Positions 42,287 to 53,900 of a stretch of DNA of 64,000 nt are shown one piece after another. This DNA is from a virus. The stretch lies in the IMG/VR virus record IMGVR_UViG_3300043827_000628, positions 27,350 to 91,349 of that record. One strand, written 5' to 3'. Position 1 is the first letter of the stretch. Every line of letters starts with the position of its first letter. The notes beneath the pieces were generated by a model that saw only the letters and a list, made by a program, of their open reading frames with translations, was not told the DNA's origin and searched no databases. Position numbers and translations under genes: made by a program.

Positions 42287-45200
42287 ATGGCAAAAAAATG
42301 TAAAGATTGCGATCCAAATAAATATATTGAAGGAGTTGCTTATAGAGGAAGAAATGGGCATTCTTTTGACGGAGTATATTCCTATAATGATGTTGGTCAG
42401 CCATATGATAGTAATGAAAATCCAACTACAGATATGCTTGCTAATGTATCAGATATGTTAGATGCATACAATCCAATTTTTACTTCAAAATTTGCAACAG
42501 GCTTATCTGATTCTTTAAATAATCCACTATATGTTAAGGGTATAGATAAAGATCGAGGATTTTGGTTTATATGGAGTTTTATAGATGGAATCGTTGCTTA
42601 TAATTCTCCAAGAAGTTCTGTTACTGCTCCAGCAATCATAAGTTCAGGAACAACAACAGCGAAACTCAACCAAAATTTTAATTTTTCAATTCAAACAGAT
42701 AAAATTCCTTCGATATTAACTTATACAAATTTTGGACAATTTGCAGATCAAGATAGTTCTGATAAACTAAGATTTTCAAAAAGCTTAACTAATCAATCTT
42801 ATACTCAAACAGGAGAAAATATTACAATAACTTTATCAAATAATTCAATTTTTACTTTAGGAGAATTTGTTTTTTGTAAATTTATTTCTGGATCTCAAAA
42901 TAAACATGATTCCTATCAAATTATAGGTGCTACTTCGACAACGATTACAATTCGAATCCCAGGATCCTTAACGACATCTGGATCAGTAGATTTATATTCT
43001 TTTAAATATTTTAATCCTAGCAGTACAAATAATTCTCTTTTAAAGAATAAGATAAATTACGTAGGCTATTATACAGGTTTTATAAATGCTACATTAATAG
43101 GCACTACCGCGAATTATACTAGTAAAAAAAGTTTAACGATTAAATCTTTATCATCAGATGGAACGGAGCCTATTTATGTTACAAGTAACCCAACTATACA
43201 TGCGTTCCGTGGAAATAGTTTCGTTTATCAAATTACTACCAATTTAGATATATCTCAATATGATGTATTAATGAGTAGGGCTCAACTAGATATAATTAAT
43301 AATTTAAACTTAACATGGAATAGTGAAACCAAAGTTATTCAAGGGACTATAAATCCACAAATAGATGCTGAATTAAAAACTGAAGCTTGGACATTTGAAA
43401 TTAGAGCAAAGAGAGGTGCAGATGTTGGAAATAGAACTACTTTTAATTTAAATATTCTAAAAGGAAATCTAAATGCCAGTATAAATTTTCCTGGAGTTCC
43501 AGGAGCGTTTACTCCTTATAGTTTGACTGGTACTGTAGGCAAATCTTTTAACTCTAAGCTGTCTATTCATAATTCAAACATTGTAGGAATATCAAATTTA
43601 CCAGAAGGATTAAATTTTAATTCTTCAAATAATTTAATTACAGGAACTCCAAAACATGCAGGTGTATTTACTTCTAAAATAAGCGCTTCAAATGCTAGAG
43701 GAACAAATCAAGGAACAATCATATTTACTTTCAGTCCATTCGAAGAAAATAATCGACCATCTGGTACAACCTATCCATCAGAAATTCAACTTTTACAAAA
43801 TAGTTATTCTGTTCTAAGAAATAATAAGATAACATTAAGGCTACGTTCTAAAAGAACAAGAATGGTCTCTCCGCAGCCACCAAAGCCTTCAGAAGAAATA
43901 TATTTCAAAAAAATAAACAAAAGTGAATATAATTATATAAAACAAAATAATTTTCCTGCGCCATTTTCAGCAAATTATATATATAACGCTAATTCTCCAA
44001 CGGTTATTTTTTCTTTAAATAGTCCTCATAATTTCGTTGTTGGAACTTACTTAGATGTTACATTCCAAGCAAATAGTTCTCTTAAAGCTGGAAGGTTTTT
44101 AATCACGAGTATTATAAATAATACTACAGTTGAAGTAAATTTAGGAGATAAAACATCTAATAAATCAACAGCGAGTGAAACAGCTACAGTATCGTCTTAC
44201 GTTGTGGCTTTAAATGGAACAGATATAAGTAACATATCATTTGTTCCTAGAGACTCTCTAGAAGCAGAAACTAATTTTTGGATTTACATAATAGATACAA
44301 ACACAACTGATGCATTTCCAATAGAAATTGAAGGATCTTATGATATATCTTCAATCCTTCCTGCTCAAATTGATGGTATAGGAAATGCTTGTTTTGCGCC
44401 TCAAAATAGTGAAGCTAAAGGAGCAGTATCAACTCCTTTCACACAAGAAATTGCAGTTACAGCTTCTTCGCTCGTAAAATCTGCCTGGAGTGCAAATCCT
44501 GCGGAAAATATACCAGTAATATCTTTTAATCCTGGACCAAATCTAGAGCATCAAATTATATTTCTAAGTGGTCCCTTAGAAGTACAAACTGCTTTTGCAA
44601 ATCAAACTCTACCTAAAAGTGGAGTTAAAAAATATCCTAATGGTGTTCCTACATCAAATGGTACGTATACTTTTTTTATTAGATTATTTGATACTTGTAC
44701 ATTTAATAGAGTAACAAGCGAATTCGTATTATTTTTAGGAACATATACTCCTAGAGTAGGAGATGTATACGTTTGTACATATAGAGCAACGTGTTTTACT
44801 AAAAAAATGCGAGTCAATACTCCTAAAGGCAAAATTAATATAGATAAATTAAAAATTGGAAATGAAGTATATGCATTTGATGAAGATAAAAATATTCATA
44901 TATCAAAAATAATTAAAATTATAGATCATAATAAAATTTCTCAACCAGTATTTAAAGTAAAATTAGAAAATGGAACTGTTTTAGAAAGCACATTATCTCA
45001 TCAATTTTTAGATGGAGATGGTAATTTTAAGTTTCTTGGCGAAATGAAAGCTGGAGAATATTTATTTTCATTTGGTAAAAAAGTAAAAATTTTAAGCATA
45101 GACCAAAGTCATATGGAAGAAGTTTACAACTTTGAAATAGATAAATATCATACATATATAGTAGAAGATATATTTGTTCATAATGGGGGGCATGCGCCCC

Positions 45201-47806
45201 GAAAAAACTCGTACAACTATAACGCTAATTATACTCTAACTAGTAATTCTATCCCAGGCAATTGCCATACTCTAGTATCAAGAATAGGAGATACTATAAC
45301 TTATAATAACTACGCTTATCAATATAGAAATAATTTATCTGAATCTAAGGACATTGGAATTACTTCTTTAACAAACATATCTTTATTAGATATTTTAGGT
45401 GAAGGACCAATAGAAGGTATTGTAAACTATGAAATCAAACCGAGACCCGGGTATCAGAAAGGAGATATAGGATATAAAAATGGGGTTGATTTAGTCAAAT
45501 ATCCAGGTCAAAATTCCTTTATAAGATCTATTTATTGGAATGAAACAGCTCTTGCAGATGATACTTTTCCAAATCCAGGTAGTGTTAATTTTGATTTTAT
45601 TAAGCTAAAATTTGATAATGCCGATTGTGCTCCTCGTCATGCAGATATTACTCAGTTATCCAATATAAGACTAGAAGAAGAGTTTTATTCAAAAAAAGCA
45701 GGAAATGGTATTTATGTCAATCATCTAGAATTTAGAGATCAAAATAATAATCTTTTATCTAGCTTCGCTAAATTACCAAGAAGATTGACTAGCACAAAAA
45801 CTGTAGGCACAAGATTATTTGGTAAACGCAAATTCCAAGATAACACAGAGAGAAGTTATAAAAAATCTATTAATATTTTAACAAAAGATCTTTATGGATT
45901 AAGACTTCATATTAAAGTAATTAGTCTTTTTAAACAAATTGTAGACTTAAGAATTTTTGAAAGCGCAAGTGAAGCGGAATCAAACAGTGAAGGAGGTAGA
46001 ATTGATCGTCAAAGTGTAACTTTTAACATTACATTAAAAAGAATTGATAAAGGTAGTGGATCGGAAGGTTTTATTATTACCCCAATAAATGTAGGAGCAA
46101 ATAAAACATCTTTACCTCTAGTGATAACTGGCAGATTAAATTCTGGTCCGTATATTGAAACATTTGAATGGACAGGTTTGACTACGGTTTCAAATCAAAG
46201 AACAGTTGGATGGGAAATAGAAATAGAACCAACATATACAGAACCAATAGACAATAATGTAGTGTTAAAAACTGGTATAGATTCAATTACAGAAACTTAT
46301 AACGAGCTTTTAATTTTACCTAATACAGCAGCAATTATGACAACATTTGATGCTAGATTTTTTTCAAGTATTCCGCAAAGATCTTACGATACTAGATTAT
46401 TGAAAGTCAAAGTACCATTAAACTATAATCCTTATTCTAAAACTTATGATGGTATCTGGAATGGAGCATTTAAACTTGCGTGGACAGATAATCCCGCCTG
46501 GTGTTTTTATGATCTTTTAACGAACAGAAGATATGGTTTAGGTAAGTATGTAGACCCAAGATATACAGATAAATGGACTTTGTATGAAATAGGAAAATAT
46601 TGTGATCAATTGGTTAGCGATGGAAAAGGAGGTCTTGAGCCAAGATTTACATGCAATATGCTAATCTCAACAAGAGAAGATGCTTATAAAGTTGTAAATG
46701 ATATGGCAAGTATATTTAGAGGTTTAGTATATTACAGTGCAGGGTTAATTATGATTTCTCAAGATAGACCAAAAGATGCAATTTATATATTTAACAATAG
46801 CAATGTCAAAGATGGAGAATTTACATATAGTAATACTAGCAGAAGAGTAAGAAGAAATATTGCGCTTGTAAGATATAATGATAAAGATAATTTTTTTAAA
46901 CCAGCAGTTAAATATGTAGAAAATAGAGAAGGAATTATTAGATATGGTATAAGAGAAACTGAAGTGAGCGCATTTGGTTGCACAAGCGAAGGCCAAGCTG
47001 AACGACTAGGAAAATGGACTTTAATATCTGAGAATTCAGAATCCGAATTAGTGAGTTTTGAAACAAGTTTACCTGCAATGTATTTAAAGCCTGGAGATAT
47101 AGTGTTAATTCAAGATCAAAACAGGCAAAATAAAATTTTGGGTGGTAGAACATACGAATTAAATAAAAATTATGCAATATTAGATGTAAAATATGAAAAT
47201 ATATCTGGATATCTTCCAGTAATTAGCGGTTGTAAATTTAATATATTAACTCCCGCAGGTAATATAGAAATAGGAACTCCTAGTGGTAATTATCTCACAG
47301 ATTTACAAGAGCAACAACAGGCTAACGTATTTAAAGAAAGAGTTTTAAATGATATAGAATTTATGACTACAGAAGGCATGCAATCTGGGATAAATACATC
47401 TGTAATTAGAAGAAAACAGATACAAACAATTAATTATAATATTGAAAATGATGATACTTCTAGTAATTCTTTTGGCGCGTATGTAAGTTTAGAAACAGGA
47501 ATTAATTACAATGGCTATACAAAACTAAGCTTTGGAAGCGCAAGATTAGATGACAAAGAACACACATTGTTGCAAAATACAGTTTGGACTATAGAGCTTG
47601 ATCCAAAAAAATATGATCATACAAAAAGTCCAAGTATATCAGGCAAAAGCAGTGCATCACTTTATCCTGGAGCAAGTCTAGAACCATATATAGATAGAAC
47701 TCAAAAATTTAGGGTACTTGATATCGAAGAGCAAGAAGAATATAGATATAAAATTACAGCACTTCAATATGAGGAATCTAAATATGATATGGGAGATGAT
47801 ATATAA
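42287..47806 (+). CDS. tail tip protein J-like (host specificity), with internal Hint domain
   Basis: A 1839-residue protein. The J homology lies C-terminal (about residues 1000-1839): ISLLDILGEGPIEGIVNYEI, then NGAFKLAWTDNPAWCFYDLL, then GLVYYSAGLIMISQDRPKDA, then SEGQAERLGKWTL, then MYLKPGDIVLIQDQ. The first 835 residues are unusual for J: an N-terminal four-Cys segment, a J-like stretch, then Ig-like 'putative Ig' domains (GTPKHAGVFTSKISASNARG). A 131-residue Hint domain (836-966) joins the two parts. It starts 1 nt after the I-like gene. It forms the tip that contacts the host receptor. Confidence 0.85.
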   Translation: MAKKCKDCDPNKYIEGVAYRGRNGHSFDGVYSYNDVGQPYDSNENPTTDMLANVSDMLDAYNPIFTSKFATGLSDSLNNPLYVKGIDKDRGFWFIWSFIDGIVAYNSPRSSVTAPAIISSGTTTAKLNQNFNFSIQTDKIPSILTYTNFGQFADQDSSDKLRFSKSLTNQSYTQTGENITITLSNNSIFTLGEFVFCKFISGSQNKHDSYQIIGATSTTITIRIPGSLTTSGSVDLYSFKYFNPSSTNNSLLKNKINYVGYYTGFINATLIGTTANYTSKKSLTIKSLSSDGTEPIYVTSNPTIHAFRGNSFVYQITTNLDISQYDVLMSRAQLDIINNLNLTWNSETKVIQGTINPQIDAELKTEAWTFEIRAKRGADVGNRTTFNLNILKGNLNASINFPGVPGAFTPYSLTGTVGKSFNSKLSIHNSNIVGISNLPEGLNFNSSNNLITGTPKHAGVFTSKISASNARGTNQGTIIFTFSPFEENNRPSGTTYPSEIQLLQNSYSVLRNNKITLRLRSKRTRMVSPQPPKPSEEIYFKKINKSEYNYIKQNNFPAPFSANYIYNANSPTVIFSLNSPHNFVVGTYLDVTFQANSSLKAGRFLITSIINNTTVEVNLGDKTSNKSTASETATVSSYVVALNGTDISNISFVPRDSLEAETNFWIYIIDTNTTDAFPIEIEGSYDISSILPAQIDGIGNACFAPQNSEAKGAVSTPFTQEIAVTASSLVKSAWSANPAENIPVISFNPGPNLEHQIIFLSGPLEVQTAFANQTLPKSGVKKYPNGVPTSNGTYTFFIRLFDTCTFNRVTSEFVLFLGTYTPRVGDVYVCTYRATCFTKKMRVNTPKGKINIDKLKIGNEVYAFDEDKNIHISKIIKIIDHNKISQPVFKVKLENGTVLESTLSHQFLDGDGNFKFLGEMKAGEYLFSFGKKVKILSIDQSHMEEVYNFEIDKYHTYIVEDIFVHNGGHAPRKNSYNYNANYTLTSNSIPGNCHTLVSRIGDTITYNNYAYQYRNNLSESKDIGITSLTNISLLDILGEGPIEGIVNYEIKPRPGYQKGDIGYKNGVDLVKYPGQNSFIRSIYWNETALADDTFPNPGSVNFDFIKLKFDNADCAPRHADITQLSNIRLEEEFYSKKAGNGIYVNHLEFRDQNNNLLSSFAKLPRRLTSTKTVGTRLFGKRKFQDNTERSYKKSINILTKDLYGLRLHIKVISLFKQIVDLRIFESASEAESNSEGGRIDRQSVTFNITLKRIDKGSGSEGFIITPINVGANKTSLPLVITGRLNSGPYIETFEWTGLTTVSNQRTVGWEIEIEPTYTEPIDNNVVLKTGIDSITETYNELLILPNTAAIMTTFDARFFSSIPQRSYDTRLLKVKVPLNYNPYSKTYDGIWNGAFKLAWTDNPAWCFYDLLTNRRYGLGKYVDPRYTDKWTLYEIGKYCDQLVSDGKGGLEPRFTCNMLISTREDAYKVVNDMASIFRGLVYYSAGLIMISQDRPKDAIYIFNNSNVKDGEFTYSNTSRRVRRNIALVRYNDKDNFFKPAVKYVENREGIIRYGIRETEVSAFGCTSEGQAERLGKWTLISENSESELVSFETSLPAMYLKPGDIVLIQDQNRQNKILGGRTYELNKNYAILDVKYENISGYLPVISGCKFNILTPAGNIEIGTPSGNYLTDLQEQQQANVFKERVLNDIEFMTTEGMQSGINTSVIRRKQIQTINYNIENDDTSSNSFGAYVSLETGINYNGYTKLSFGSARLDDKEHTLLQNTVWTIELDPKKYDHTKSPSISGKSSASLYPGASLEPYIDRTQKFRVLDIEEQEEYRYKITALQYEESKYDMGDDI
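44792..45184 (+). other. Hint/bacterial intein-like domain in the J-like gene
   Basis: A 131-residue domain begins CFTKKMRVNTPKGKINIDKL and ends VEDIFVHN, followed by Gly-Gly-His. Block B is STLSHQFL (T-x-x-H). As in the I-like gene, Cys1, penultimate His and terminal Asn are intact, no endonuclease is present and the +1 residue is Gly. Its sequence is clearly related to, but well diverged from, the first copy, which fits separate long-term residence rather than recent duplication. Confidence 0.8.
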
Positions 47807-50800
47807 TGAGCCAGTATCCCTCTAAATTACCAGAAGCTTCTGTAAATTTAATTAATATTACGGACAATAGCAAAGGTTTTGAAGTAGTAATTAAACCTAT
47901 TGAAAATATAGAAAATATAGAATCTTATAGAATATATTTAAGTAATTATGCTTTTTATACAGAGCCAAACACAAATCCAAATCAATTTTTAATAAAAGAA
48001 ATACCTTATTCGACAAAGGATGAATATTTTTATTATGTACCAAGAAATACTGGTATTCATTATTTAACAGTATTTTCAAAAAATAATTTAGGCTTTGAAT
48101 CTACTGGAGTATTATTTTCTGAAGTTATACCAGTACAAAATCCAATTAATGAAGTGTTGTTGCATAATTTAAATTACTATTCTGATTTAATTTTATTGTC
48201 TGATAATATTAATTATTCTGGAGGAATGTCTAATATATCAGTTGATAATAAAAAAGAAATTACTGTATATACTCCATACGCATACTTAGCTTGGCAATTA
48301 GATACAGTCGCAGAGACAACAAACGATATTAAAAAAAATTCTCCAGAGAACAATGAATATGATTTTACAAAATATTTCAAAGATAATTCAATTAATTTTT
48401 ATATTAGAGTTATACCAGGTTTAGATCAAAATAGTGGCATATTAACTGATAATACTGTTCTTAGAAATAATTCTAATGATATTTATCGTATTACCACAGC
48501 TTGTTTAACTCCTAAATTAAGTGTAAACGCTAGCGATTTACAAATACAAAAATTTAATTTAACAAAAAGTGGAGATATTATTTCTGAAGTAGAGATAAAA
48601 ACTCCAGAAATTATTAGTGAAAATAATAGATATTTTCTTTTTGATTACGGAATTAATTACGACTCATATTTAATTAATAATACAATTCACGTTGAAGCTA
48701 CTGATGATTCAAATACTTTAACTTTTAATCCAGAAGTGCAAAATACAGGAGATTTTTTAAACGAGTTATTAACTTTAACTGGATCAGGAATTGGTCCTAA
48801 ATCATATGTCAAAATATCTCAACCTGGACATTATAATAATTATTATGTGTCTATAGAAGCCGTAGACGATGACGGAAATTCATCCGCAGGAGGAAATATA
48901 AATATATACGATTCACAAAGATATACAAATGAAAAAGGTTACAAATTAGTTAAAGTTAATCATAATAAAATATCAAAAAATAATGTATTAAAAATATTTA
49001 AAAATTATTATAGAGAAGGCAACAATAAAATTGTTTTTGAAATTAAAGATTTATTACCTGTGCATGTTGGTTTGGATTCAATCATCATTTTTCCAAAAAA
49101 ATATAGAGAAAATATAAATTTAGAAGAACAAACCGAATATTATGATAAATATATATTTTTACGTAATCTAAAGAATATTGATATCTTAAATTTAAATCCT
49201 AATTATAAAATTGAATCTCTGGATGATCAAAATACTACTCATTTTAAAATAACATGCACACTCAGTACAGATAGTTTACTTGTAAATGATAATATATTTT
49301 CTATTAAATTATATTATTTGAACAGTTTGGAAGCACAAGCTTTAAACTTTTATACTAGATTTGCTGGTGTATCAAATGAAGCAGTATTTAATTATTTAAA
49401 CACTACTGATCTCGTTGACAAATATGTAACATTAAATAAATTTGTTAAAGATAATAAAAATTATACATCTACAATAGCTGCAAGTTATCAAGGGTTAGTA
49501 TACTTTTTTACTCCAGAAAGTTATCCATATATTGCATGGCCTAATGAAGAGTATAGAAATACATATTTCAATAGAGATGGAGCAAGAATGCTTGATTTTA
49601 AAGATGATGGTGTTGCTTCTGGTCCTCAATTTTTTGATTATTTTCCATTAGCGCAAGCTAGAATTAATGGTCAATTTCCTAATGAGAATAAATATAAAAC
49701 AACATATAGGTGCTTAGATAGTTATAAATATAATGCAACAACTAATTTTGTTAGTTTTGAGCCAGAAGATGTTCCTCCTAGTGGGGTTAATAATAATCCT
49801 AGTTATCTTGGAGCTTATGATCCTGGCAATATTGGAGATTTAGAATCTCCAGAAACAGTAGATTTTAAATATGTTAAAGATGATTTAAAATATTTTGCAG
49901 CAAAAAATATATATTCAGTCAAATTACTAAGCGTAGGCATACAGAAAGAAGATGCTTATGCTATTGTAGAATTTATATTAGATATACCTGATGCACAAGA
50001 TTTTATTGTGCAAGGCATATCTGGAACGGATACAGTTCTTGAAAAAGGCGTTAAAGAAATTAACGGCACAAATTATCATTATTTTATTGCAAAATTTGTT
50101 TCTTCTTGTGGTGTAGATGCAGATCCAATTCTTAATGGTGAAAATATAGATGTTAAGAATATTGTAGATTCAAAGAAGATGATCTCTTTTGTTGTGTATC
50201 CTACAAAATTTAAGATTATCGAAGATCCATCGGATGTGCCATTTTTTGGAGATTTTTATCTGCTATCTAATAGCATAAATAATAAAGAATTTAATTTATT
50301 AAAAATTTGTCCAAGAACATTATTAACAAATAATACTGATTGCGTAAAAACATGTTGCGTAGAGGATACAGATACAATTAATTTTAGATCTGAATTTAAA
50401 CAATTTTTTATTATAAGTAAATATGTTCCAAATCAAACAGAGAGCAATTACCCTTATGGTAAGATCTGTGGTATGAATAAATATGTATTTGGATCTAGAA
50501 GTTGGAGATATTCCGCTTTTGATTATACTGGTTCTAATATAACTTTATATTACAAGAAACCAACTGATTCGATTAATTCTCTCAATTTAGGCATATTATG
50601 CCACCCAGAACATAATGTAGGAATACACAAGATATTAATATATTTAAAGCAAATTAATAATATTGATTCTATAACTTGGTCTAGTTCAGATTTAATAGAT
50701 TCTTATACTTTTGAAGAAGTAATTAAATATTACTCAATATATTTAGATATACCAGATTTTGATTTCTCTAATAGAACATCTGAAATCTATGAGAAGATAA

Positions 50801-50922
50801 TTAAAAATTATAATTCTTGGGTAAATCAAGGTCTAAAATTTGCAATAAAAATTATGGTTATAGATAATTCTGGTGATTCGATAGATCAAACTTTTATATT
50901 TCAAAATGATGAAAATTGTTAA
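47806..50922 (+). CDS. large tail-tip-associated protein
   Basis: A 1038-residue protein encoded directly behind the J-like gene (start and stop codons share one base). It looks beta-rich, with a fibronectin-III-like start (LPEASVNLINITDNSKGFEV, then IESYRIYLSNYAFY, then GIHYLTVFSKNNLGFESTG). A Cys cluster occurs late (NTDCVKTCCVEDTD, then YGKICGMNKYVFGS). No family is recognised. The position suggests a central fibre or a J-bound receptor-binding subunit. Its stop codon shares TTAA with the convergent tape-measure gene. Confidence 0.6.
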   Translation: MSQYPSKLPEASVNLINITDNSKGFEVVIKPIENIENIESYRIYLSNYAFYTEPNTNPNQFLIKEIPYSTKDEYFYYVPRNTGIHYLTVFSKNNLGFESTGVLFSEVIPVQNPINEVLLHNLNYYSDLILLSDNINYSGGMSNISVDNKKEITVYTPYAYLAWQLDTVAETTNDIKKNSPENNEYDFTKYFKDNSINFYIRVIPGLDQNSGILTDNTVLRNNSNDIYRITTACLTPKLSVNASDLQIQKFNLTKSGDIISEVEIKTPEIISENNRYFLFDYGINYDSYLINNTIHVEATDDSNTLTFNPEVQNTGDFLNELLTLTGSGIGPKSYVKISQPGHYNNYYVSIEAVDDDGNSSAGGNINIYDSQRYTNEKGYKLVKVNHNKISKNNVLKIFKNYYREGNNKIVFEIKDLLPVHVGLDSIIIFPKKYRENINLEEQTEYYDKYIFLRNLKNIDILNLNPNYKIESLDDQNTTHFKITCTLSTDSLLVNDNIFSIKLYYLNSLEAQALNFYTRFAGVSNEAVFNYLNTTDLVDKYVTLNKFVKDNKNYTSTIAASYQGLVYFFTPESYPYIAWPNEEYRNTYFNRDGARMLDFKDDGVASGPQFFDYFPLAQARINGQFPNENKYKTTYRCLDSYKYNATTNFVSFEPEDVPPSGVNNNPSYLGAYDPGNIGDLESPETVDFKYVKDDLKYFAAKNIYSVKLLSVGIQKEDAYAIVEFILDIPDAQDFIVQGISGTDTVLEKGVKEINGTNYHYFIAKFVSSCGVDADPILNGENIDVKNIVDSKKMISFVVYPTKFKIIEDPSDVPFFGDFYLLSNSINNKEFNLLKICPRTLLTNNTDCVKTCCVEDTDTINFRSEFKQFFIISKYVPNQTESNYPYGKICGMNKYVFGSRSWRYSAFDYTGSNITLYYKKPTDSINSLNLGILCHPEHNVGIHKILIYLKQINNIDSITWSSSDLIDSYTFEEVIKYYSIYLDIPDFDFSNRTSEIYEKIIKNYNSWVNQGLKFAIKIMVIDNSGDSIDQTFIFQNDENC

Positions 50923-53900
50923 CGGCCTAAATCTCTGCCCTTAGAGCCTTGATATAATACTCCACCTGGACGCTGTTCTTCTACTATTACTTTTAATATC
51001 TGTTGCCTTAATAATTCGGCTAATATCCTAGATCTTTCCATAGTCTTCTTGAACTTCTCTTGGTCATTCATATCATTTCCTTCGCTATCTTGACTTTCAT
51101 CTTTCTTATCTTGAGATGTTTGACCATTTTGATCAACATTAACGCTTATTGTTATATTATTTGTTACTCCGCCAGCTTGTGTTGTGTCGGTTACTGTAGC
51201 TTCAGTTTCAGTTTTATCTTTCATCTCTTTTGTTTGATCTTCTACAGTCCTATTTAATTGATCAAGAGATTTCAATAATTTAGTCATAGCGTCTACAAAT
51301 TGAGCTCTAGAGTTATCTTGATTATTCTGTTCTCCGCCTAAACCAATACTAGGCAAACTAGTTCCTACTGGACCACCTTCTGCAAATCCTTGGACTTGTC
51401 CTCTATTTAAACGATTGAAGAAAAGTTCACCCATTCTATCTACAACGTCTTTGCGTATAACATATTCTCCACCCATTAACATAGCTGGAACATCATCTTT
51501 AGTGGAAGTTCCTCCGTAAATCATTCCACCAGTAGCTCTACTTGCCCAACTTGGAGTAATACCTAATCTACTTCCTGTAGAGAACCAATTACTAAAAGGG
51601 ATTCCCGTAGAAGAACTAAATCCATAATTTGCTCCACCAAAATTACCAAATCCTCCAAAATATCTACTACCAAATGCAAAAGGAGAAAGAGCATTAGGAG
51701 TTCTAGGAAACTTAAATGATCCAAGTTGTCCAGTTGTAGAACCTGTAAATCCTAAATAATTTAAATAATTATTAAATCCTAATTGACCATAGCTAGATTT
51801 ACCCATAAAAGCCATTGGATCTGTACCTAATAATAATCTATTATAAGGTTGATTAGTATAAAAAGATGAAAATCTTGCTTGCAAGCCTTTTTCTAAATTT
51901 GTAACATTTTTTGTATCCATCAATGCTCCAACTGCTCTGTATAAATCTTGAGGCGCAAGTTCTTCTTGTTTTATTAAATCTGCTAAATTTTTTTGATATT
52001 CTTCTGCAAATTCTGGATCTGCAAAAGGATTAAAGTCTTGTTTTGTCACTTTTTGAGATGATGGTAGACCTCCTGGCTTATATGCTTTAGGTGGTTGCAT
52101 CATTGCTCTATTTGATGGTGGAATTCCTGGTTTTCCAGGATATCCTGGAAAACCATTTGGATATAAACGTTTTATAGCATCTGTTACAACTTCCCAAGGT
52201 TTTCCTACCGTTTCCCAAGGTTGAGGAAGATCAACTGGAATTTCTGGTATTGATAATGCTTGCGGAGCTCCGCGAGCATATCTACGAGGATTTTCATAAA
52301 GTCTTGATATTTGCGTTCTGGCAGGTAAACTAGTTCCTGCTGTAACAACTGGTGGATTAGTCCCTGCTATTTGAGGTGTAGAGATTGGAAATGCTGGCAT
52401 AGGCATAGTTGATCTTGATGGAAAAGGCATATTAACTACACCTTGCGGACTCTGCATCGCTTTCTTTGCTGCTTCTGGTGTCAAAAATCCAAGATCTACT
52501 TGTCTTTGCAATTCTGGGGGTAAACCAGCTATAGAAACTTGTGGCATGGCAGGAAATGTGCCTTTTGGACCACCACCAGTTGTAGCTATACCTTCTGGAT
52601 CTATACTTATAGGTAATGTAGATCTAGCTTGTGGAAGATAAGATCTAAGAGCTTTTGCAGTGCCTGCTACTTTAGTAGCATAAGCTCCTTCTGGCAACTT
52701 ACCAGCATAGCCTTGTCTCGCTAAAATATCAGCTCTTTTTGCAACATCAGTAACTCCTAGAGCTTCTTTGTATCTAGGCTTTTTCATGAATTGAATAAAA
52801 TCTTCGGTAAATTCATTTAAATCTTTATATTTTCTGTATACATTTGGACTTAACTCTCCTCTAGCTCTTTCATCTGCATTTGCTGGTAAAGTTATAGTAT
52901 CTCCTTTGTATCCTCCTCCAGCTTTAATTCCTGCTAAATTAAATCCAAATCTAGCTAATTCAGACATTCCATAATCACTTTCAAGTGCAAATTGAGCTAG
53001 AACAGCTTCTGGTGTAGTTCCAAGTTTCTGAGCTATAAGAAAAGCAATAGGATAATTTTGATCAACAAATGCTTGTTTTTTTACGTCTGCTCCAGTCCTA
53101 TATCCTTTAACTTTACCTCCAATTGCATATCTTCCAGCGGCAGCTTGACCAAATATTTGTTCGTATGGATTAGTTAATATTGGAGCGACATTACCTCTGG
53201 CATAGAATAATGGATCAACAGGTCTTGCAAACATCATAAAATAATCTTGAGCTGCATTTTGAGTATATGTTTTATAACCAGCAGGGGCACCCAAACCAAC
53301 ATTAAAAGCTAAACCTTGGTAAGTAGAAGATGGGGCTCCTCCCATCATTTGAAAACCGCCAGGGCCAAATCCTATTCCTCCTGCACCAGGTCCATACTGA
53401 GGTAATAATTGCATTTGTTTTGCGAATGGATCTCTAAACCCAGATAATTGACCCATTTCTACTTGTCTTTTTATTTCTTTTGTCTGTTCGTCTGTTAACC
53501 CAGGAATAGAAGTTTGCATACCGCTGTATTGACCTATAGAGCCCATTACAGTTTTACCAATGTCTTGAAAAAATCCTAAAAATGTATTTCCTATACTACC
53601 ACCACCCCCCCCACCCCCAAAAAGACTACCTAAACCTGAACCAAATTTTCCAACACTTGCCATTGAACCAAAAAGTCCCATTCCAACTCCTAATAATCCT
53701 CCAATAAATCCTTGTGTTACTTGACGATTATAAGCTGCCATTCTTTCAGAATTAATTCTATTCGCTTCTTCTTGAGCTTTCCTACGCATCTCTTCAACTT
53801 GACGCATTTGTTCATTATAGCTTGTTTTAAAATTACTTACTTGTTGCTGATAATTTTGCATTCCCATAAATCTTTCTGATCTTAATGCGTTCATAGGATT

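Noticed and set aside
46745-47177. Several minus-strand frames inside the J-like gene
   Set aside because: Shadows of a highly conserved J core on the plus strand.
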